From Alloalcanivorax balearicus MACL04 (GTDB lineage: Bacteria; Pseudomonadota; Gammaproteobacteria; Pseudomonadales; Alcanivoracaceae), in NCBI RefSeq assembly GCF_025532145.1, contig NZ_ARXS01000036.1, forward strand, positions 1 through 41,543: a stretch of DNA of 41,543 nucleotides. Direction: 5' to 3'. The notes beneath the pieces are model-generated. The model was not told the origin of the DNA. It ran no database searches and worked only from the letters and a program-made list of their open reading frames with translations. Below, in pieces: positions 15,754 to 23,464 of the stretch. The position numbers and the translations under genes are program-made. Within the stretch, counting starts at the first letter, position 1. Each line of letters opens with the position of its first letter.

Positions 15754-16763
15754 TTCTCCCAGCCGGCCAGAACCAGTTTGCCGATGGTCCGGCCATCCTC
15801 GATACGGCGGTGCGCCTGCTTCAGGTTGGCGGCGTTGATCGGGCCCAGGGACTCGCCCAGGGTGGTTTGCAGTATGCCTTCATCCACCAGTTTGGCGGCC
15901 TGGGACAGAATCTCCCCCTGGCGCTCCATATCCACGCCGAACAGGGCCCGGGTAAACATGAATTCCCAGGCGAAGCGGGCGCTTTTAGGCTTCAGCGCGT
16001 TCAGGTCCAAGGGACCGCGGGCGTCGACAATGGTAACGATGCCGCCCAGCGGTTTGACCAGATCGCAGGCTTCGGCCCAGTACGGATCCGGTTCCTGGGC
16101 CAGCAGAACGGCGTCCACGCCGTCGATACCGAGGGCTTTTACCGGTTCCACCAGCCCCTGGCGGTAATCGATGGTGTGGGCGGCGCCCATGGACTGACAC
16201 CAGCGGGCGGATTCGTCGCGGCCGGCGGTGGCGATCACCGTCATACCAAAATGGCGGGCGGCCAGTTGAATGCCGATGGAACCGACCCCTCCGGCGCCGC
16301 CCACCACCAGCAAGGTCTTGCCCTTGGCGGTGTCCGGGGTCAGACCGAGCTGGTCTTCCAGGGCTTCCCAGACCGTTAGCGTGGTCAGCGGCAAGGCGGC
16401 GGCTTCTTGCATGCCCAGACTGTCGGGTTTGTGCGCCACCAGCCTTTCATCAACGCATTGGAACTGGGCGTTGCTACCCTGGCGTTGCATGGCGCCGGCA
16501 TACCAGACCCGGTCGCCGGGCTTGAAACCCTGAACCTGGTCACCCACCGCCTGCACCCGGCCGGCGGCGTCATAACCGAGCACCCGGAAGCCGGGTTCGG
16601 CCAGTGGCCGCTGGCGCACCTTGGTGTCCACGGGGTTTACCGATACCGCTTCCACCGCGATCAGCAGATCGCGGGGGCCGGGAGCCGGGGTGTCCAGCTC
16701 GATATCCTGTAACGCGTGCAAGTCTTCAATAGCTCGGGGGCGGTCGAAACCGACAGCTTTCAT
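15750..16763 (-). CDS. MDR-family zinc-less alcohol dehydrogenase / quinone oxidoreductase
   Basis: 337 residues. GroES-like N-terminal domain (VSVNPVDTKVRQ, VLGYDAAGRVQAVG, FKPGDRVWYAG) and Rossmann domain with the nucleotide motif VVGGAGGVGSIGIQLA around 153-168. The catalytic zinc Cys/His pattern of true alcohol dehydrogenases is absent, as in the adh_fam_1 or zeta-crystallin-like groups, which reduce quinones or alpha,beta-unsaturated ketones with NAD(P)H. AGGAGGAGAGG stands directly before the ATG at 16763. It is divergent from the amidase gene. Confidence 0.87.
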   Translation of the reverse strand: MKAVGFDRPRAIEDLHALQDIELDTPAPGPRDLLIAVEAVSVNPVDTKVRQRPLAEPGFRVLGYDAAGRVQAVGDQVQGFKPGDRVWYAGAMQRQGSNAQFQCVDERLVAHKPDSLGMQEAAALPLTTLTVWEALEDQLGLTPDTAKGKTLLVVGGAGGVGSIGIQLAARHFGMTVIATAGRDESARWCQSMGAAHTIDYRQGLVEPVKALGIDGVDAVLLAQEPDPYWAEACDLVKPLGGIVTIVDARGPLDLNALKPKSARFAWEFMFTRALFGVDMERQGEILSQAAKLVDEGILQTTLGESLGPINAANLKQAHRRIEDGRTIGKLVLAGWEN

Positions 16764-16894
16764 CCTCTCCTCCTGGTAACGCAGTTTGGCGCAAAGTGAG
16801 CCCGCGCGGACCGGTCGCCGCCGTGTAGGATGGCAAGCGGGCTTCGGGGCGGCACGGCAATGGGCCGCGGACTTCAGAGAACAAGGATACCATC

Positions 16895-18382
16895 ATGAAT
16901 TTCGACGAATACCGTAAGTTGGATGGCGTTGCGCTGGCCGGACTGGTGGCTTCGGGGGAAGTCAGCGCGGCGGAACTGCTGGAACTGGCCATCACCCGGG
17001 TGGAACAGGTGAATCCCAGACTCAACGGCCTGGTCGTTCCGCTTTACGAGGAAGGCCGGCGCACGGCGGCGGGACCGCTCTCCGGACCGTTGGCGGGGGT
17101 GCCCATGCTGGCCAAGGACCTGTTCCAGGAGATGGCTGGAGCGCCCTGTTACATGGGTAACAAGGCGCTCAAGAACATGGGCTTCCGGGCTCCCCATGAT
17201 TCGGAGCTGGTGAAGCGCTGGCGCCAGGCCGGTCTGGTGCTGTTCGGGCGCACCAATACGCCGGAGTTTGGCGCCAAGGGGATTACCGAACCGGATTCGT
17301 TCGGCCCCTGCCGCAACCCCTGGAATCCCGATCACACCCCGGGTGGCTCTTCCGGCGGTTCGGCGTCCTTGGTGGCCGCCGGGGTGGTGCCCTTCGCCGG
17401 CGCCAACGATGGCGGCGGCAGTATCCGCATTCCGGCGGCCTGCTGTGGCCTGTTCGGGCTCAAGCCCGGCCGTGGGCGCACGCCCTGGGGACCGGATTTC
17501 GGTGAAGCGCTGCACGGACTGTCAGTGAATCATGCAGTGACCCGTTCGGTCCGCGATTGCGCGGTATTGCTGGATGCGGTGGCCGGAGACGAACTGGCCA
17601 GCCTGTATCCGCTGGCGCCCCCCGCGCGGCCTTACCGGGAGGAGACCGAACGTGATCCGGGGACTTTGCGTATCGCCTTCACCAACCGCTCGCCCATCGG
17701 TACAGAAGTGGACCCCGAGGCGGTGAAGGCGGTGGAGAAGGCGGCCCGTTTGCTGGAATCCCTCGGCCACCGGGTGGAAGAAGCGGAGCCGGAAATTGAT
17801 GTCATGGCCATGAGCATGGACTGGCTGATGGTCTGGTTCGCCAAGTGCGCCGACAGCGTCAAGGAGATGCGCCGGCTTACCGGCGCCGGTGATGACGGCT
17901 TTGAATTGGATACCCTGGCGATGGCGGCGTTCGGGCGCAGCCTGAGCGCGCCGGATTATCTGCAGTGCTATCAGCGCTGGCAAACCTACACGCGTCAGTT
18001 GATGGCGTTCCTTCAGGGGTATGACTTTCTGATGACGCCGACCCTGGCCATGCCGCCGGCGCGCATCGGTGCCATGGCGACGCCGCCCTTGCAGCAGGCG
18101 GCGCTGAAGCTGGTGCTGAAAACCGGTGCGCAAAAGCTGCTGATGAAGACCGGGCTGGTGGAGCAGATGGCGCGGGAAAATCTGAAGTACACGCCGTTCA
18201 CGCAGCTGGCCAATGTTACCGGCGTGCCGGCCATGTCGGTACCGCTGCACTGGTGTGACAACGGCCTGCCGCTGGGCGTGCAGTTTGTCGGCGGCCATGG
18301 CGACGAAGGCAAGTTGTTGTCCCTGGCGGCACAATTGGAACGGGCCGAACCGTGGTTTGACCGGATACCGCCGGAGTTATAA
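16895..18382 (+). CDS. Amidase-signature family hydrolase (NylA-like amidase)
   Basis: 495 residues. The amidase-signature triad is complete: Lys74 in [10 protein letters not shown], cis-Ser152 in [10 protein letters not shown], and nucleophile Ser176 in [11 protein letters not shown]. The C-terminal half includes [17 protein letters not shown] and [14 protein letters not shown], as in the group containing 6-aminohexanoate cyclic-dimer hydrolase. It hydrolyses a C-N amide bond; the true substrate is unknown. There is no Gat-type gene context and no signal peptide, so it is probably a cytoplasmic catabolic amidase. It is followed by a palindromic repeat region. Confidence 0.88.
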   Translation: MNFDEYRKLDGVALAGLVASGEVSAAELLELAITRVEQVNPRLNGLVVPLYEEGRRTAAGPLSGPLAGVPMLAKDLFQEMAGAPCYMGNKALKNMGFRAPHDSELVKRWRQAGLVLFGRTNTPEFGAKGITEPDSFGPCRNPWNPDHTPGGSSGGSASLVAAGVVPFAGANDGGGSIRIPAACCGLFGLKPGRGRTPWGPDFGEALHGLSVNHAVTRSVRDCAVLLDAVAGDELASLYPLAPPARPYREETERDPGTLRIAFTNRSPIGTEVDPEAVKAVEKAARLLESLGHRVEEAEPEIDVMAMSMDWLMVWFAKCADSVKEMRRLTGAGDDGFELDTLAMAAFGRSLSAPDYLQCYQRWQTYTRQLMAFLQGYDFLMTPTLAMPPARIGAMATPPLQQAALKLVLKTGAQKLLMKTGLVEQMARENLKYTPFTQLANVTGVPAMSVPLHWCDNGLPLGVQFVGGHGDEGKLLSLAAQLERAEPWFDRIPPEL

Positions 18383-18424
18383 GTGCTCCTCGGGGTTTGG
18401 CGATCCCTCCATCGAGGGCAGCGA

Positions 18425-18486
18425 AGCCGCGTTAGGCCTTTGCGGGAACGCCGTGAAGCAGGGTCCCGCAAAGGCCTAACGCGGCT
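18425..18486. repeat. Perfect 23-bp inverted repeat, REP/REPIN-like
   Basis: The arm at 18425-18447 is the exact reverse complement of 18464-18486, with a 16-base loop. The arm core reads GTTAGGCCTTTGCGGGA. Weaker complementarity continues outwards (GCGA against TTCGA). Long GC-rich palindromes in convergent gaps are typical REP or REPIN elements of pseudomonad-like genomes and may also act as transcription terminators. Confidence 0.8.
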
Positions 18487-18594
18487 CCGCTTCGAGGTAG
18501 CCGGCAAGCGCAGGTGTTCTTCTGGCCGCTGGTATCCCACAATCGCTGTGACGTTAAGTCTCAAGCCTGTTTGGAGACATAAATCCGAAGGTCG

Positions 18595-18686
18595 CTACGA
18601 AGCCGCTGTAGGAGCTTGCCTGCAAGCGAATGGGCATCCGGGTCTCAAGATTCGCTTGCAGGCAAGCTCCTACAGCGGCTTCGTAG
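18595..18686. repeat. Perfect 37-bp inverted repeat, REP/REPIN-like
   Basis: The arm at 18595-18631 is the exact reverse complement of 18650-18686, with an 18-base loop. The arm contains GCTGTAGGAGCTTGCCTG followed by CAAGCGAAT, a type of core I recall as frequent in pseudomonad REP sequences. Its sequence differs from the palindrome at 18425-18486, so two repeat families sit side by side. Mobility would depend on a RAYT transposase elsewhere; none is in this window. Confidence 0.85.
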
Positions 18687-18744
18687 TCCCTTATGTGCCA
18701 GCGGTTGATGTCGCTGGCGCCCGGAAGGCCGCCGAGGAGCCCGT

Positions 18745-20355
18745 TTAAAAACCGTAAAGGCGGGCGGGATTGTCGACCAAAATCTTGCGGATGATGGTCT
18801 CGTCATGCCCGGTCCATTGGAAGAATTCTTCCAGCAGGGTGGTGTCGTCCGGCATTGGCACGGAAATACACACGTGGGGCCAGTCGCTGGCCCACAGGAT
18901 CTGATCGGGATTGGCTTTGATCAGCGCCTTGGCATAGGGCGTGACGTCGGAGTAGGGCGTGTCCGGCTGGTTGGTGAAGCGGTAAGCGCCGGATAATTTC
19001 ACCCACGCCTTGCCGTCCCGGGCCAGGCGCAGCAAGTCGCGGAATCCCGGATGCTTCACACCGATGCTGGCCGGCATGTGTCCCATGTGATCGATCACCA
19101 CCTCCACCGGCAGGTTGGCCACGGTGTCGTAGAGATCGGCGAATTCCGAGATGTCGATCAGCAACTGCAGATGCCAGCCCAGTGGCGCCACCTTGCGTGC
19201 CAGACTGGTCACGTCCGAGACCTCGACACCGCTCTTGTAGATCAGATTGACGCGCACGCCACGCACCCCGAGGGCGTCCATTTCCCGCAATTCCTGTTCA
19301 CTGGTCTGGTCACTGATCACCACCACGCCGCGATAGTTGTCGCCACCTTGACGCAGGGCTTCCAGAGCCACCCGGTTGTCGTAGCCGTAGACGCTGGGTT
19401 GCACGATAACCCCCCGGTTCAGCCCCAGCGTGCCCTGCATTTTCCGGTAGTCGTCCAGTGACGCGGGCGGCGGCGTATAGGAACGATGCGGTGTGAAAGG
19501 GCGGACCGCCGCGTCACCGATGATGTGGAAGTGGCAATCGCAGGCACCGTCGGGAAGCGGTAACGATGGGGCGCTGCAGCTCGTTACCGGCGGCGCGCAG
19601 GGTGGGGCGTAGGTTTCGCCGAGTGAGGTCATGCGGGTCACTTCCCAGCCCTGCAGACCACGAAGTCCGTTGCGCTCGGCGGAATTGATGATCTGGGTCC
19701 AGGCGGCGCGGCGGGCGAGGTCCGGGTCGCCCACGGTGATCGCCTCGAGGATCGACTCGTACTCGGTCAGCACGGTTTCGCGCAGCGCTCCGGAAGTGGC
19801 GATGCGCCGTTCGAAAGAAGCGGCCTCAAAGATATGGGCGGTCAGAAACAGCACGAAGTTCTTGAAGTACTCGTTGCCGGTGGCATCGGCGATGGCGCGT
19901 TTGAAAGCCAGGCTGCTCTCGACCATGCCCTGACCGTTGGCAAGGGCGTCGCGTAACGCGGACAGGGCGGCCTGGATCGCCGCAAGCTGGCTGCGGGAAC
20001 GACGGCGGGCAGCCATGCCGGCGGCGGAAACTTCGAGATCAAGACGCAACTCATAGAGCTGGCGGAGTTTGGGCAGATGGCTCAGTTCATCGTGGTCGAT
20101 GCGAAAGCTGTTGCGATGGGCTTTGTTGGATACGAAGGCGCCCAGGCCCTGATGACTCTCCACCAGACCTTCCGATTTGAGCCGCGCTATCGCCTCCCGG
20201 ACCACGTTGCGGCCGACACCGAACCGTGCCGTCAGTTGGGACTCACTGGGAATGCGGTCACCGGGCTTGAGGCGGCCGGCGGAAATCTCCGCTTCCAGAT
20301 GGCGGGAAATCTTGACGGAAAGCTGGCTGCGTCCCGCAGAAGCAGCTTGTTTCAT
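18745..20355 (-). CDS. Fusion of a FadR-type GntR regulator with a LigI-like amidohydrolase
   Basis: 536 residues. Residues about 10-77 form a GntR winged helix (GDRIPSESQLTARFGVGRNVVREAIARL, written here as GDRIPSESQL and FGVGRNVVREAIARL). Residues about 95-235 form an FCD ligand-binding domain, in which the usual His positions look replaced (AFKRAI, EYESILEAI). From residue 242 an entire amidohydrolase of the COG3618/LigI group follows: DCHFH (D273, H275, H277), RSYTPPPAS, VQPSVYG, RGVRVNL, DHMGH near 422, and ASDWPH with D491. All expected metal and catalytic residues are present. The domains join with almost no linker at an in-frame ATG (19632). The chosen ATG at 20355 has AGGA eight bases upstream; an ATG at 20364 lacks that. 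It is divergent from a TRAP operon ending in a paralogous amidohydrolase. Proposed role: repressor of that operon that may also turn over its effector (inference). Confidence 0.85.
   Translation of the reverse strand: MKQAASAGRSQLSVKISRHLEAEISAGRLKPGDRIPSESQLTARFGVGRNVVREAIARLKSEGLVESHQGLGAFVSNKAHRNSFRIDHDELSHLPKLRQLYELRLDLEVSAAGMAARRRSRSQLAAIQAALSALRDALANGQGMVESSLAFKRAIADATGNEYFKNFVLFLTAHIFEAASFERRIATSGALRETVLTEYESILEAITVGDPDLARRAAWTQIINSAERNGLRGLQGWEVTRMTSLGETYAPPCAPPVTSCSAPSLPLPDGACDCHFHIIGDAAVRPFTPHRSYTPPPASLDDYRKMQGTLGLNRGVIVQPSVYGYDNRVALEALRQGGDNYRGVVVISDQTSEQELREMDALGVRGVRVNLIYKSGVEVSDVTSLARKVAPLGWHLQLLIDISEFADLYDTVANLPVEVVIDHMGHMPASIGVKHPGFRDLLRLARDGKAWVKLSGAYRFTNQPDTPYSDVTPYAKALIKANPDQILWASDWPHVCISVPMPDDTTLLEEFFQWTGHDETIIRKILVDNPARLYGF
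19630..19650 (-). promoter_or_regulatory. Possible internal translation start at the fusion junction
   Basis: On the minus strand the junction reads GGGAAGTGACCCGCATG. The ATG at 19632 is in frame with the amidohydrolase and sits where stand-alone family members begin. GGGAAG is a plausible ribosome binding site about eight bases before it, and the TGA within it is a stop in another frame. The layout looks like a former gene boundary. It may allow a separate 295-residue enzyme to be made besides the fusion. Confidence 0.4.
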
Positions 20356-20495
20356 AGGGCTCATCCTGTTCGATGCAAACGGCGTTGGCTAAGCGGCAGC
20401 GGTAATAGTACCTCTCCGGAGAGCTTGCCGCTCCATGTACGGGCCGGTTCCGGGCCTGGACCGGAGATTACTGGCCTTGATACGGAGTGTGATGA

Positions 20496-20525
20496 CTGAC
20501 TTTACAGCACTGGTAAAATTATGAT
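20496..20525 (+). promoter_or_regulatory. Candidate promoter of the TRAP transporter operon
   Basis: CTGACT at 20496-20501 (four of six with TTGACA) and TATGAT at 20520-20525 (five of six with TATAAT) are separated by 18 bases. It lies about 90 bases upstream of dctP. The FadR-type palindrome begins one base after the -10, where a bound repressor would block transcription start. Confidence 0.5.
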
Positions 20526-20526
20526 C

Positions 20527-20543
20527 AACTTGTAGGACAAGTT
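20527..20543. promoter_or_regulatory. FadR/GntR-type operator palindrome
   Basis: AACTTGT-AGG-ACAAGTT is a perfect dyad with seven-base arms and a three-base centre. Its core TTGTAGGACAA fits the TNGT-N3-ACNA pattern known for FadR-subfamily GntR regulators. It lies between the fused regulator gene and dctP, so the fused protein is the obvious candidate binder. Confidence 0.75.
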
Positions 20544-20612
20544 TGGCGGGGCGCTTTTCGCCTCGCCTGCCCCCACGCCATCAACCCCATCAAAACAAAC
20601 AGGAATGCCGTG

Positions 20613-21617
20613 ATGACGTCCTTACTCCGATCCGTCAAAACGTTGATGCCCGCCGCCATTTTGGCGGCGACCCTGGCCGCGGTGAGCGTGGCTCAGGCTG
20701 CCACCGTGATCCGCTTGGGCTGGACCACCGCCGACAGCGAAGTGGACCCCTATGCCATCGCCGCCCACTACTTCCAGGAAGAACTGGAAGCCGCGGCGCC
20801 GGGACAATTCGAGATCAAGTTCTTCCCCAACAACCAGTTGGGTAACGACACGGACATGCTGCAAGGGATGCAATTCGGCACGCTGGATGCCGGCGTTATC
20901 ACCGGTACTCAACTGGGCACCCTGGACAAGAGCTTCCAGCTCCTTGACTTGCCTTTCCTGTTCAAGGACCGGGCCCAGGCCCACGAGGTACTGGATGGCG
21001 AGGTGGGGCAGGAGCTGTTCGCCCGATTGGAGAAGCAGGGTCTGATCGGCCTGGGCTTCGGCGAAGCCGGTTTCCGCCATGTCATCAACAATAAGCGGCC
21101 GGTGCAGGCGCCGGGCGATTTGCAGGGCGTGAAGTTGCGCGTGCAGCCGAGCGATCTGTTTATCGCCAGCTTCCGTGCCCTGGGCGCCAATCCGGTCCCC
21201 ATGGCCTGGAGCGACGCCTACATGGCGGTGCAGCAAGGCACGGTGGACGGTCTCGAGATTCCGCTGGCGGTGATTTACGCCAACAAGTACGCCGACGTGG
21301 TGAAGTACCTTTCGCTGACCAATCACACCTATAACGCCTTGCCGCTGCTGATGTCCAAGCAGGCGTTCTCCCGTCTGTCATCCGAACAGCAGGAGGCGGT
21401 GCGTACCGCCGCGCGGAAAGCCATCGAGCGGCAACGCGCCGAGGTGGCGAAGAACGAGCAGGTGCTGATCGAGAAGATCAAGGCGAAGGGCATGGCGGTT
21501 ACCGGGATTGCCGATACCGGCGCCTTTCGCGACGAGGTGCGGCCGGTCTATGAAGAATATCGTCCACGCATCGGCGAAGACCTGGTTGATCGCGCCATGG
21601 AACTGGTCACGGAATAA
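20613..21617 (+). CDS. dctP: TRAP transporter solute-binding protein (DctP family)
   Basis: 334 residues. A signal peptide ends at AQA (about residue 29), giving a periplasmic protein. Family landmarks are GWTTADSEVDPYAIAA, FPNNQLGND, LPFLFKDRAQAHEVLDGEVG, GFGEAGFRHVINNKRPV and GVKLRVQPS. Arg176 in the last motif corresponds to the conserved arginine that binds the ligand carboxylate. AWSDAYMAVQQGTVDGLE is the usual C-terminal signature. AGGA at 20601-20604 supports the ATG at 20613 rather than the GTG at 20610. It captures a carboxylate for the DctQM membrane subunits encoded next; the terminal amidohydrolase points to an aromatic-derived or sugar-acid lactone type compound (inference). Confidence 0.93.
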   Translation: MTSLLRSVKTLMPAAILAATLAAVSVAQAATVIRLGWTTADSEVDPYAIAAHYFQEELEAAAPGQFEIKFFPNNQLGNDTDMLQGMQFGTLDAGVITGTQLGTLDKSFQLLDLPFLFKDRAQAHEVLDGEVGQELFARLEKQGLIGLGFGEAGFRHVINNKRPVQAPGDLQGVKLRVQPSDLFIASFRALGANPVPMAWSDAYMAVQQGTVDGLEIPLAVIYANKYADVVKYLSLTNHTYNALPLLMSKQAFSRLSSEQQEAVRTAARKAIERQRAEVAKNEQVLIEKIKAKGMAVTGIADTGAFRDEVRPVYEEYRPRIGEDLVDRAMELVTE

Positions 21618-21675
21618 CGGTGTGGCATAGGGCTCCAACCCGCTCTCGGAGCCTCGTTCCTTAACGGATACCGGT

Positions 21676-22176
21676 ATGTATAGATATCTCGAAGCAGGCA
21701 GCAAATACCTTGCCGCCGTGACGGCCGCGCTTGGCGCGGCCAGCGCGTTGATCATGACTCTGGCCCTGCTGGCCGGGGTGTTCTGCCGCTATGTGCTGAA
21801 TTCTTCGCTGTCCTGGAGTGATGAGATCGCGCTGCTGGCGTTCAGTTGGACAGTGTTTTTGTTCGCCAGCGTACTGACGCGGGAGTTCGGACACGTGCGC
21901 GTCTCCATTGTGGTGGACGCCTTGCCCGGCTTGCTCAAGCAAGCGCTTGAGCGGGGCAGTGTGATACTGATTCTGCTGTTCGGCGGGTTGATGTTGTGGG
22001 CCGGCTGGCAGTTCACCGCCTTCACCGCGCACCAGGTCTCGCCGGCGCTGCGTTATCCCTTGTGGTTGCAAGGTGCGGCGGTGCCGGCGAGTGGCGCCTT
22101 GATCGTCTTCCATGCCTTGGTGTTGCTGTTCCGCCCCGGGTCGCTTGGTGAGCACGGAGGCGCCGTCGATGAGTGA
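21676..22176 (+). CDS. dctQ: TRAP transporter small membrane subunit (DctQ family)
   Basis: 166 residues with four hydrophobic segments (about 12-35, 50-68, 90-110, 130-152), the normal DctQ topology. The segments RYVLNSSLSWSDEIALLAFSW (shown as RYVLNSSLSW and SDEIALLAFSW) and REFGHVRVSIVVDALP match the family. DctQ partners the large DctM subunit in sodium-driven solute uptake. The gene follows dctP after 58 bases and overlaps dctM by eight bases. Confidence 0.92.
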   Translation: MYRYLEAGSKYLAAVTAALGAASALIMTLALLAGVFCRYVLNSSLSWSDEIALLAFSWTVFLFASVLTREFGHVRVSIVVDALPGLLKQALERGSVILILLFGGLMLWAGWQFTAFTAHQVSPALRYPLWLQGAAVPASGALIVFHALVLLFRPGSLGEHGGAVDE

Positions 22177-23449
22177 GATTGGTGTTGTTCTGATCGTCGG
22201 GCTGTTCGTCCTGCTGCTGCTGGGGGTTCCCATCGCCTTCACCCTGGGCCTGCTCACCGCCGTGGGTATCTGGATGGCCGACTACAATCCGATGATCCTG
22301 GCCCAGCGCCTGATCGCGGGGAGCACCATCACCAGCCTGTTGGCGATTCCCGGTTTCATTCTGGTGGGGGATCTGATGAGCGCGGGTGGGCTGTCCAAAC
22401 GCCTGGTCAGGGTGGCCTCGGTCTGTTTCGGCCATTTAACCGGTGGGCTTTCCATGTCCACTGTGGCGGCGGGTACGTTTTTTGGTGCCATTACCGGATC
22501 CGCGCCGGCCACCACCGCCGCGGTGGGATCGGTGATGATCGACGAACTGGAAAAGCGCGGTTACTCACGGGGCTACGGCGCGGCGTTGTCCACTTCCATC
22601 GGACCGCTGGGGCAGATGATCCCGCCCTCCATTCCCATGATTATCTGGGGGGTGCTGGCGGAAGAGTCGATCTCCAAGCTGTTTCTGGCGGGGGTGGTTC
22701 CCGGCTTGATCGCGGCGGCGGGGTTCTGCGTTGTCAGTTATCTCTATGCCCGGCGCCTGGGTATCGCCAGGGAGAAGCGCCCCGGTGTCCGGGAGATTCT
22801 GGCGGCGATACGTGAAGGGATATGGGCGTTGTTGGCGCCGGTGGTGATCCTCGGAGGTATTTATGGGAGTGTGTTTACCCCCACCGAGGCGGCCATGGTG
22901 GGTGCGTTGTACAGCCTTGTCATTGGCCTTTTCATCTATAAGGATCTGCAATGGAAATCGCTGATCCCGTTGTTCATAAAGTCGATGCGTACCACCACGG
23001 TGATCATGTTCATTATCGTGGTCGCTTACGGCTTTGCCTGGATCATCGCCAGTGAGCAGATTCCCTCGCAGGTCACGCAAGTACTGCTGAGTATTACATC
23101 GAACCCGTTCCTGATCCTGCTGTTGCTGAACATCATGTTACTGGTACTGGGCGCGGTCATGGACACCGTGTCCGCGATGGTCATCCTCAGCGGAGTTCTG
23201 ACCGCGGTGGGTACCCAGGTGGGGCTGGATCCGGTTCAACTGGGCGCCATGGTGGTGATCAATTTCGCCGTGGGCATGATCACCCCGCCGCTGGGGTATT
23301 CCCTGTTCGTCGCCTCCACCATCAGCGGTTTGAGTATCGAGAAAGTGGCCCGCAATCTCTGGCCGTTCTTCCTGGTCCTCATTGGCGTGGTGGCACTGAC
23401 CGCCTATGTTCCGGCGGTGACGCTTTGGCTTCCGGGCCTGTTGGGCTAG
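22169..23449 (+). CDS. dctM: TRAP transporter large permease subunit (DctM family)
   Basis: 426 residues, the usual DctM length, with about twelve hydrophobic segments. Family motifs include GVPIAFTLGL, IPGFILVGDLM, GSAPATTAAVGSVMIDEL, GPLGQMIPPSIPMIIWG, TPTEAAMVGALYSL, GAVMDTVSAMVIL and GMITPPLGYSLFV. It is the ion-coupled transport channel. The ATG at 22169 has GGAGG eight bases upstream and overlaps the dctQ end. The downstream amidohydrolase starts 15 bases after the stop, so the genes form one transcript. Confidence 0.94.
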   Translation: MSEIGVVLIVGLFVLLLLGVPIAFTLGLLTAVGIWMADYNPMILAQRLIAGSTITSLLAIPGFILVGDLMSAGGLSKRLVRVASVCFGHLTGGLSMSTVAAGTFFGAITGSAPATTAAVGSVMIDELEKRGYSRGYGAALSTSIGPLGQMIPPSIPMIIWGVLAEESISKLFLAGVVPGLIAAAGFCVVSYLYARRLGIAREKRPGVREILAAIREGIWALLAPVVILGGIYGSVFTPTEAAMVGALYSLVIGLFIYKDLQWKSLIPLFIKSMRTTTVIMFIIVVAYGFAWIIASEQIPSQVTQVLLSITSNPFLILLLLNIMLLVLGAVMDTVSAMVILSGVLTAVGTQVGLDPVQLGAMVVINFAVGMITPPLGYSLFVASTISGLSIEKVARNLWPFFLVLIGVVALTAYVPAVTLWLPGLLG

Positions 23450-23464
23450 CAGGATAGAGATGGT

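Larger units (their letters stand above)
18383..18744. other. Convergent intergenic region filled with palindromic repeats
   Basis: These 362 bases between the amidase (plus) and the GntR-amidohydrolase gene (minus) contain no supported gene. A plus-strand ORF runs through them, but it is made of repeat sequence. It carries two long perfect palindromes (18425-18486, 18595-18686) and a small hairpin (18697-18718, GCCAGCG/CGCTGGC). Any of these could stop converging transcripts. Confidence 0.7.

Noticed and set aside
18425-18686. CRISPR-like array
   Set aside because: The repeats are palindromes of two different sequences and not regularly spaced direct repeats; no cas gene is present.
18383-18748. 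Plus-strand ORF after the amidase
   Set aside because: It is composed of the two palindromes translated through both arms, with no domain and no independent start signal.
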